From positions 1-7,331 of the forward strand of contig JANXCJ010000104.1 in the NCBI GenBank assembly GCA_025060275.1: DNA of 7,331 nucleotides. Reading direction: 5' to 3'. The notes under the pieces were generated by a model. That model was given only the letters and a program-made list of their open reading frames with translations. It had not been told where the DNA came from and searched no databases. Positions 1-4,994 of the stretch are shown here, piece by piece; within the stretch, counting starts at the first letter, position 1, and the number at the start of each line of letters is the position of its first letter. Both the position numbers and the translations under genes were made by a program. The DNA is from Bacteroidia bacterium (GTDB taxonomy: Bacteria; Bacteroidota; Bacteroidia; SpSt-205).

Positions 1-606
1 GTAGGCTCCCATGACCAGTAGCGAATAATAAGCCATTTGGGGATGGTGTCCTCCTGCTATTCCCGCCCACCCAAGTAGGAGTAAAATCACCCCTACTAAG
101 TACTGAGAACGATGCAAATGTCCCATTCCAGCCAGCACATAGGGCACGGAAAAAAGTACTATACTCTTGCCCCAGTGGGTAGCTACAATCATATTCGTAT
201 AGTAGCTTGTTAGGACAAAGCCAAAGGCACCCGCCAAAGCCCAACTCCATTTAGCCCCCTCTACCCGAAGGAAGAGGAAAAAACCCAATAGCCCCACGAA
301 AAATATAAGAGGTGGATGATGCCTAAAAAGAGGTCCTAATAAAGCAGGTAAATGCCGAAAGTACTGCCCTTCAGGATGATAGTAGACCAAGTATGCAGGC
401 ATCCCAGAAAAAAGGTGGGGCGCCCATAGAGAAGAAGCCCCCCTTTCCTTCTCCACTTTTTTCATGGGGTACATCATGTATTCCTGCTGAATCAGGTCTA
501 AGGCTTTGAAGCGGTATCCCTGATATAGGGGGAGGAAATATAATACACTAAAAACTATCATAAAAAGAATGGGCAATCCCCACTCTAATATCCATTTATA
601 ACGCAT
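1..606 (-). CDS. YfhO-family multi-pass membrane protein, N-terminal part (3' end beyond window edge)
   Basis: An open frame of 202 codons starts at ATG (complement 604-606) and runs unbroken to the left edge, so the C-terminal part is missing. The protein resembles the large YfhO-like membrane proteins of Bacteroidota, a predicted GT-C-type family whose substrate is generally unknown. Visible hallmarks are a first membrane segment at about residues 11-28 ending in a PLYQG stretch, an extracytoplasmic loop with FSGMP (66-70), a TSYYTNMIVATHWGKS stretch (133-148), and GGHHPQMAYY (185-194), matching the family's usual N/G-H-x-Q-x-x-YY pattern. Further hydrophobic segments lie near 99-114, 121-139, 147-163 and 168-184. 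Histidines are unusually frequent in the loops. The gene is divergent from the DUF58 gene, and a perfect -7 box ends five bases before the ATG, suggesting almost no leader. Family assignment is from recalled motifs, and function is not established. Confidence 0.82.
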   Translation of the reverse strand, partial: MRYKWILEWGLPILFMIVFSVLYFLPLYQGYRFKALDLIQQEYMMYPMKKVEKERGASSLWAPHLFSGMPAYLVYYHPEGQYFRHLPALLGPLFRHHPPLIFFVGLLGFFLFLRVEGAKWSWALAGAFGFVLTSYYTNMIVATHWGKSIVLFSVPYVLAGMGHLHRSQYLVGVILLLLGWAGIAGGHHPQMAYYSLLVMGAY

Positions 607-611
607 CGTAC

Positions 612-619
612 CAAAGTTA
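612..619 (-). promoter_or_regulatory. Bacteroidota-type -7 promoter element for the YfhO-family gene
   Basis: Read on the minus strand, the site is TAACTTTG, a perfect match to the Bacteroidota -7 consensus TAnnTTTG. Only five bases separate it from the ATG at 606, so the transcript would begin at or within a base or two of the start codon. No good -33 TTTG is seen at the expected distance (about 637-643), which makes this a moderate call. Confidence 0.55.
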
Positions 620-621
620 TC

Positions 622-630
622 TAAACTTTG
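622..630 (+). promoter_or_regulatory. Imperfect -7-like box upstream of the DUF58 gene
   Basis: TAAACTTTG resembles TAnnTTTG with one extra base between TA and TTTG; read at strict spacing, AAACTTTG misses only the first T. It ends four bases before the GTG start at 635. It forms the right arm of the inverted repeat. No -33 element is evident, so this is weaker than the other boxes in the window. Confidence 0.35.
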
Positions 631-634
631 TCCT

Positions 635-1453
635 GTGAATCTTGAGGACATATTAGCTCGGGTACAACGGCTCCGTTGGCGTCTAAGCAAGCCTGTAACT
701 AGCTTTTTGGTGGGTCCTTACCGATCTACCTTCAAAGGGGAAGGGATAGAATTCGCTGATGCCAGACCCTATGAAAGGGGAGATGATCTCCGGCGGATTC
801 ACTGGAGTCTATCCGCTCGTAAAAATCAGCCTTATATCTGGCTAGGACAGGAAGAAAGAGAGTTGAGTTGCGTGATAGCTATTGATAGAAGTGCTTCTAT
901 GCGTATTTCCCCTCTCAAAGAGCAAATGACCTTAGAAGCAGCTGTGGCCATGGGACTCTCTGCTATGCTCAATGGAGACAAGGTTCGCTGGGTTTCTTTT
1001 ACCGATAGGATAGAATTCTTCTCTCCCGCCAAACGCGGCGAAAGACACATTTGGGGCTCGCTTGCTCACCTTTTAGCTCAAAAGCCCAAAAGCCGAAAAA
1101 CCTGTCTCTCACCCCTGCTGAGCTGGTTCGCAATGTTACACAAAAGAAGAGCCCTCCTCGTTATCATTTCAGACCTTTTTCTCCAAGATGAAGGAGAGAT
1201 ATGGAGGTTGGTAGAAGCACTTGCTATCAAGCACTTCGTATGCTTAATTCGTCCTCTCACGCCCGAGGAGGCATTAGACCTTCCTTGGGGTATGTTACCT
1301 ATTCAGGAAGTAGAGACGGGGATAAGAGCTACAGCAAAGGGAGGGCTATCTCTTCCCCTCCTGCCCATTACTAGGCTTAGAATAGCCTCCCTTACATCCG
1401 AGTCCGATATCCTACTTACCCTTCGTCAGGCTCTCCTACCCCCTTTACATTAG
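635..1453 (+). CDS. DUF58 domain protein with vWA-like fold
   Basis: A 272-residue protein of the DUF58 family, commonly found with MoxR-type AAA+ ATPases and Bat proteins in Bacteroidota; the molecular role is poorly defined. The DUF58 signature is clear: FKGEGIEF (33-40), Y46 then RGDD (48-51), RRIHWSLSAR (53-62, where the usual motif reads R-x-I-D-W) and QEEREL (72-77). A metal-site-like DRSAS (84-88) corresponds to the DxSxS motif of vWA domains, and ISDLF (178-182) carries a second conserved Asp. No signal peptide or clear membrane segment is visible, so it is probably cytoplasmic. The start is GTG at 635: the N-terminus MNLEDILARV lines up with typical family N-termini, and an in-frame stop at 599-601 leaves no better start. 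No MoxR or Bat gene is in the window, so this copy looks detached from that cluster. Confidence 0.88.
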   Translation: MNLEDILARVQRLRWRLSKPVTSFLVGPYRSTFKGEGIEFADARPYERGDDLRRIHWSLSARKNQPYIWLGQEERELSCVIAIDRSASMRISPLKEQMTLEAAVAMGLSAMLNGDKVRWVSFTDRIEFFSPAKRGERHIWGSLAHLLAQKPKSRKTCLSPLLSWFAMLHKRRALLVIISDLFLQDEGEIWRLVEALAIKHFVCLIRPLTPEEALDLPWGMLPIQEVETGIRATAKGGLSLPLLPITRLRIASLTSESDILLTLRQALLPPLH

Positions 1454-1472
1454 AAAGAACTCTATACCTTTG
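1444..1472 (+). promoter_or_regulatory. Promoter for the acpP-fabF-rnc operon
   Basis: TACCTTTG at 1465-1472 is a perfect -7 element (TAnnTTTG). TTTA at 1444-1447, 17 bases upstream, is a fair -33 element (consensus TTTG) and lies inside the last codons of the DUF58 gene. Counting from the -7 G predicts a transcript start near 1479 and a leader of about 12 bases before the acpP ATG at 1491. This is the best-supported promoter in the window. Confidence 0.65.
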
Positions 1473-1490
1473 CACCCAAACTTTCCGCCT

Positions 1491-1730
1491 ATGAGTAATA
1501 TAGAAGAAAGAGTCAAAAACATTATCGTAAACAAATTAGGTGTAGAACCCGAAAAGGTCACACGAGAAGCTACTTTCACTAATGATTTGGGAGCGGACTC
1601 ATTAGATACGGTAGAATTAATCATGGAGTTTGAGAAGGAATTTGGAATCTCTATTCCAGACGAAGTAGCAGAAAAAATAGAAACAGTAGGGGACGCCATT
1701 CAATATATTGAACAGCACGCAAGCGCCTAA
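1491..1730 (+). CDS. acpP: acyl carrier protein
   Basis: A 79-residue acidic acyl carrier protein that holds growing fatty acyl chains on a 4'-phosphopantetheine arm during cytoplasmic fatty-acid synthesis. The attachment site is the Ser in GADSLDTVELIMEFEKEF (34-51), namely S37, and the rest (FGISIPDEVAEKIETVGDA) closely follows Bacteroidota AcpP. Length is normal. The frame extends up to a TTG at 1470, but that codon overlaps the -7 box and would add seven residues not seen in the family, so ATG 1491 is chosen. No Shine-Dalgarno sequence is present in the pyrimidine-rich leader. The stop TAA shares its last A with the fabF ATG (TAATG), so translation of the two is probably coupled. The neighbouring fabF uses acyl-AcpP as its substrate. 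Confidence 0.97.
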   Translation: MSNIEERVKNIIVNKLGVEPEKVTREATFTNDLGADSLDTVELIMEFEKEFGISIPDEVAEKIETVGDAIQYIEQHASA

Positions 1731-2962
1731 TGCGGCGTGTAGTAGTTACAGGGGTTGGTGCCCTTACACCTGTCGGCTTAAGTGCCCCCTCCTATTGGGA
1801 AAACCTCCTAAAAGGCACAAGTGGTGCAGATTACATCACACGCTTTGACGCCTCCAAATTTCGCACTCGCTTCGCTTGTGAATTGAAGGGCTTTGATCCT
1901 CAAGCCTACATAGATCGGCGTGAGGTAAGGAAAATGGATGCCTTTACCCATTACGCTATCGTTTCTGCTGATGAAGCTATCTATGACGCTGGCTTAGACA
2001 AAAGTACCATAGACAAAGACTCCGTAGGCGTAATATTTGCCTCCGGAATAGGCGGTCTCTATACTTTCATAGAAGAGATACGAGGATATACCCCTGGAGA
2101 AGTACCTCGCTTCAATCCCTTTTTCATCCCTAAGATGATAATAGATATCGCTGCTGGATATATCTCTATCAGGCATGGGTATAGGGGTCCGAATTATGCT
2201 ACGGTCTCCGCTTGTGCCTCTTCAGCCCATGCTATAGCAGATGGTTTCCTCCTTATTCGTGCTGGTATAGCAGATGTAATGATAGTAGGAGGCAGCGAAG
2301 CGGCTATCAACGAAGCCGGAATAGGCGGATTCAATGCTATGCGAGCCCTCTCAGAACGGAATGATAGCCCTCAAACTGCTAGCCGACCTTTTGATAAAGA
2401 CCGAGACGGGTTTGTCCTTGGTGAAGGTGCTGGTGCTCTCGTGCTGGAAGAACTCTCTCATGCGCTGCGGCGAGGTGCGAAAATATATGCAGAAATGGTA
2501 GGAGTGGGACTCTCGGGAGACGCTTACCACATCACAGCTCCCTGCGCTAAAGGTGCAGCCCTCGTAATGAAACGCGCCCTTGCCTCAAGTGGCATACAGC
2601 CGCAAGAAGTAAGCTACATCAATGTACATGGCACATCTACGCCCCTAGGAGATGTCTCAGAAACAGAAGCTATCAAAGCTGTATTTGGAGAACATGCCTA
2701 CAAACTGAATATCAGCTCAACTAAATCCATGATAGGGCATCTCTTGGGAGCAGCAGGCGCCGTAGAGGCAGTCGCTACAGTACTCTCTATCTATCACCAG
2801 ACGGTCCACCCTACTATAAATCACTTTACTGATGATGAGCAGTGTGATCTAAATTACACCTTTCACCATCCGGTGAAGCGCGAAATTAGATACGCGCTCA
2901 GCAATAGCTTCGGGTTTGGCGGGCATAATGTATGCCTTGTTTTCAAGCGCTATGAGGAATGA
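1730..2962 (+). CDS. fabF: 3-oxoacyl-[acyl-carrier-protein] synthase II (beta-ketoacyl-ACP synthase II)
   Basis: A 410-residue condensing enzyme (KAS II) that joins malonyl-ACP to acyl-ACP in fatty-acid elongation in the cytoplasm. The thiolase-fold Cys-His-His triad is complete: C162 in SACASSAHA, H300 in NVHGTSTPLGD and H337 in TKSMIGHLLGAAGA, with the supporting K332. The N-terminal RRVVVTGVGALTPVG and C-terminal NSFGFGGHN (392-400) are standard family signatures, and length is normal for FabF. The start ATG overlaps the acpP stop by one base, and the end overlaps rnc by four bases (ATGA), indicating one transcript. FabB can be nearly as similar, but the pairing with acpP and the overall sequence favour FabF. 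Confidence 0.97.
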   Translation: MRRVVVTGVGALTPVGLSAPSYWENLLKGTSGADYITRFDASKFRTRFACELKGFDPQAYIDRREVRKMDAFTHYAIVSADEAIYDAGLDKSTIDKDSVGVIFASGIGGLYTFIEEIRGYTPGEVPRFNPFFIPKMIIDIAAGYISIRHGYRGPNYATVSACASSAHAIADGFLLIRAGIADVMIVGGSEAAINEAGIGGFNAMRALSERNDSPQTASRPFDKDRDGFVLGEGAGALVLEELSHALRRGAKIYAEMVGVGLSGDAYHITAPCAKGAALVMKRALASSGIQPQEVSYINVHGTSTPLGDVSETEAIKAVFGEHAYKLNISSTKSMIGHLLGAAGAVEAVATVLSIYHQTVHPTINHFTDDEQCDLNYTFHHPVKREIRYALSNSFGFGGHNVCLVFKRYEE

Positions 2963-3672
2963 AGATATGGCTACGGCGTCTCTTTGGACCTGAACGGAAG
3001 GAATATCTTCAACTGCGTAGACTCATAGGCTACTGGCCTAAAGAACTGAGGTGGTACAGGGCAGCTTTCACTCTCCCCATGCCCTCCCAAAGTCGTGAGG
3101 CTTACCTAATGGAGTCCTACGAAAGGTTAGAGTTTCTGGGTGATGCTGTGCTTCAGTTAGCTGTTACAGACTATATCTTCCGTAACTATCCTTCATTTGA
3201 TGAAGGAGAAATGACAGAGCTGCGCGCCAAAGTAGTGAATACAGAACAGTTAGTTGAGATTGCTCAGCGACTACAGCTACATTCTTTCATCCTGACGGCC
3301 CCTACGCACCTCCCAAAGCGTTTGGACTATTTAGCAGATATTGTGGAAGCGCTGATTGGAGCTATTTACATGGACTTAGGTATATCACCTGCTTTTTTCT
3401 TTATCTGCCGACGACTCCTTCCGCTCATTGACTGGGAGAAGACCGCCATGACAGAATTCAACTACAAGGGCCGTCTCTTGGAACTCGTTCAGCAGAAGCA
3501 GCTAGGCCAAGTTGAGTTCGTAGTACAAGAGCGTCGGCGCACACCTCGCGGAGAAGTTTTTCTCGTATGTCTCCGCCTAAATGGAAAAGAAGTAAGTACA
3601 GGCACAGGACTACGCAAAAAAGAAGCCGAACAGGCAGCTGCTCGCGCAGCTCTTAAGCTCCTTGCCGAATAA
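2959..3672 (+). CDS. rnc: ribonuclease III
   Basis: A 237-residue double-strand-specific endoribonuclease that processes rRNA precursors and structured RNAs. The RNase III domain carries the signature ERLEFLGDAVL (55-65); metal-binding catalytic acids correspond to E55, E58, D62, D127 and E130 (the last two in ADIVEALIGAIY). A double-stranded-RNA-binding domain follows from about 167 to the end, finishing with KKEAEQAAARAALKLL. The helix before the signature, usually ending in an HRS-like motif, reads AFTLPMPSQ here, and the loop to ERLEF is longer than in E. coli; the catalytic residues are intact, so activity is expected. The ATG overlaps the fabF stop by four bases. A GAGG lies only one base before the ATG, too close to act as a ribosome-binding site. 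acpP-fabF-rnc is a familiar Bacteroidota order. Confidence 0.96.
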   Translation: MKIWLRRLFGPERKEYLQLRRLIGYWPKELRWYRAAFTLPMPSQSREAYLMESYERLEFLGDAVLQLAVTDYIFRNYPSFDEGEMTELRAKVVNTEQLVEIAQRLQLHSFILTAPTHLPKRLDYLADIVEALIGAIYMDLGISPAFFFICRRLLPLIDWEKTAMTEFNYKGRLLELVQQKQLGQVEFVVQERRRTPRGEVFLVCLRLNGKEVSTGTGLRKKEAEQAAARAALKLLAE

Positions 3673-3675
3673 TCT

Positions 3676-4137
3676 TTGCATTCGCCTCCTCAAAAGAATA
3701 TTCTTAGATTTCTCTCGCAGGCTTGGCTCACAGGGTTGGGCACAGGGTATTTACCGATAATGCCAGCCACCTGGGGAAGCGCAGCAGGACTTCTACTTGC
3801 ATATGGAGAAAGCTTTTTACCAGCGCCACTGCGCATTGGATTTTGGGGAGTACTTTTTCTTTTGACAATAAGGACACTCTGGTGGCATACCCCTCTCCCT
3901 TCTTCTGACCCCCCATGGATAGTAGCTGATGAGATAATCGGAGTATTAGCCATAGGCTGTCTGCACCCCTTAGAAACTCTCCAAGAGCTGGTAAGCGCAT
4001 TTGTATTATTCCGTTTTTGGGACATAGTCAAACTTTGGCCGGCAGAACAGGTGGAAAATCTCAAGCCCCCATGGGGGATTCTGTTAGATGACATGGTAGC
4101 TGCTTTCTACACTTGTTTATGTCTATGGCTCAGCTGA
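3676..4137 (+). CDS. pgpA: PgpA-like phosphatidylglycerophosphatase A family phosphatase
   Basis: A 153-residue inner-membrane protein of the PgpA family, which removes the terminal phosphate from phosphatidylglycerophosphate to give phosphatidylglycerol. Family motifs are visible: GTGYLPIMPATWGS (22-35; usually GxGxxPxxPGTxGS), ADEIIGV (84-90; usually DEFIG), FRFWDIVKLWPA (112-123; usually FRxxDxxKPWP) and GILLDDMVAA (134-143; usually GxxxDDxxAG). The acidic pairs D85-E86 and D138-D139 are kept. Several membrane segments flank them. The only plausible start is TTG 3676, three bases after the rnc stop; the next in-frame ATG would cut into the first motif. It overlaps the downstream UbiA-type gene by 19 bases. 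Motif changes (P to A, KP to KL, AG to AA) and this overlap leave open another lipid-phosphate substrate, such as phosphoribosyl-polyprenol. Confidence 0.85.
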   Translation: MHSPPQKNILRFLSQAWLTGLGTGYLPIMPATWGSAAGLLLAYGESFLPAPLRIGFWGVLFLLTIRTLWWHTPLPSSDPPWIVADEIIGVLAIGCLHPLETLQELVSAFVLFRFWDIVKLWPAEQVENLKPPWGILLDDMVAAFYTCLCLWLS

Positions 4138-4994
4138 AAGCCTGGATTAGCCTTTTTCGCCCCCATCATTACACTAAGAACATTCTCCTTTTCGCTCCCT
4201 TAGTTTTTGCGCGACATTGGCAAGCCTTTCCCCATACATTGGCTGGATTTATGGCGTGGAGCCTTTTAGCTTCGGCGGTTTATGCAATTAACGATGCCCA
4301 AGATGCCCCCAGGGATCGCCTACATCCCACCAAGCGATTTCGGCCCGTAGCTTCAGGCATTATCTCTCCCCAGCAGTCCCTCATAGCAGCAATCCTTCTG
4401 AGTATAATTGGATTAACCTGTGCGGCCCTTCTCAAAACCTCCTTCTTTTTCATCTCTCTGCTCTACGTGCTCAACAATATCCTGTACACATTCTGGGTGA
4501 AAAAGCTCCCCTTGTGGGATGTTTTTAGCATTTCCGCAGGTTTTTTACTGCGTGCATATGGAGGAGCTGCGCTGGGGGAGATTCCTATCTCTGCTTACTT
4601 TTTTATGTGTGTTTTTTTTCTTTCACTCTTTTTGGCACTGGGCAAGAGGCGACATGAGCTTTTACTTGCCTCAGATGAGGCTCCAGCCGGAAGGCCTGCC
4701 TTAGAAGGCTACTCTGTGTATTATCTGGACCAGCTGATGGTCATTACCGCTACGCTTGCCTTGGCTGTATATATGCTCTATCTCATGCAGGGCAGCTTTA
4801 GCTGGCTTATGGGCACCCTTCCTGTGGCAGTCATGGGAATTTTTCGCTATTATCATCTTACTCATAATAAGGGAAGGGGGGAACCCAGCCAGGACCTCTT
4901 TGCTGATCCTCTCTTACTTATTTTGGGAGGTATATATGGGCTACTGGCTCTTTTAGAGATGCTCCGAGTGCCCTTTCCTTCATTACCAAGATGA
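4119..4994 (+). CDS. UbiA-family prenyl-phosphate phosphoribosyltransferase (DPPR synthase-like)
   Basis: A 291-residue integral membrane protein of the UbiA superfamily, closest in motifs to decaprenyl-phosphate phosphoribosyltransferase (mycobacterial Rv3806c), which transfers 5-phosphoribose from PRPP to polyprenyl phosphate. N-terminal FRPHHYTKN (13-21) matches the RPxxxxKN start of this subfamily. The first Asp-rich motif is NDAQDAPRD (58-66), followed by RLHPTKRFRPVASG (67-80). LWDVFSISAGFLLRAYGGA (132-150), LGKRRHELLL (174-183) and a late DLFADPLLL (259-267) also fit. About eight or nine hydrophobic segments are present. The frame extends up to TTG 4113; ATG 4119 is chosen and ATG 4125 is equally possible. 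The gene overlaps the pgpA-like gene upstream and, by four bases (ATGA), the DprE1-like gene downstream. That pairing strongly favours the DPPR-synthase reading over quinone or heme prenyltransferases. Confidence 0.85.
   Translation: MSMAQLKAWISLFRPHHYTKNILLFAPLVFARHWQAFPHTLAGFMAWSLLASAVYAINDAQDAPRDRLHPTKRFRPVASGIISPQQSLIAAILLSIIGLTCAALLKTSFFFISLLYVLNNILYTFWVKKLPLWDVFSISAGFLLRAYGGAALGEIPISAYFFMCVFFLSLFLALGKRRHELLLASDEAPAGRPALEGYSVYYLDQLMVITATLALAVYMLYLMQGSFSWLMGTLPVAVMGIFRYYHLTHNKGRGEPSQDLFADPLLLILGGIYGLLALLEMLRVPFPSLPR

Larger units (their letters stand above)
612..630. repeat. Small inverted repeat in the divergent promoter region
   Basis: The sequence is CAAAGTT (612-618), five spacer bases, then AACTTTG (624-630): perfect 7-base arms. 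Each arm contains the TTTG core of a -7-like box facing outward, the left arm for the YfhO-family gene and the right arm for the DUF58 gene. The symmetry may simply come from two outward promoters, or it may be a small operator. Confidence 0.6.

Noticed and set aside
1470..1490. Extended acpP start at TTG 1470
   Set aside because: The TTG is part of the -7 promoter box and would add seven residues not found in acyl carrier proteins; ATG 1491 gives the standard N-terminus.
2954..2957. GAGG just before the rnc ATG as a Shine-Dalgarno site
   Set aside because: Only one base separates it from the ATG, too short for a working ribosome-binding site, and other genes here lack such sites.
3690..4094. 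A 134-codon minus-strand open frame opposite the pgpA-like gene
   Set aside because: It lies fully inside a gene with clear family motifs, shows no recognisable domain and has no promoter or partner; it is a shadow frame.
4201..4209. TAGTTTTTG inside the UbiA-type gene as an internal promoter
   Set aside because: Spacing does not match TAnnTTTG, and it lies well inside a coding region with no start codon context.
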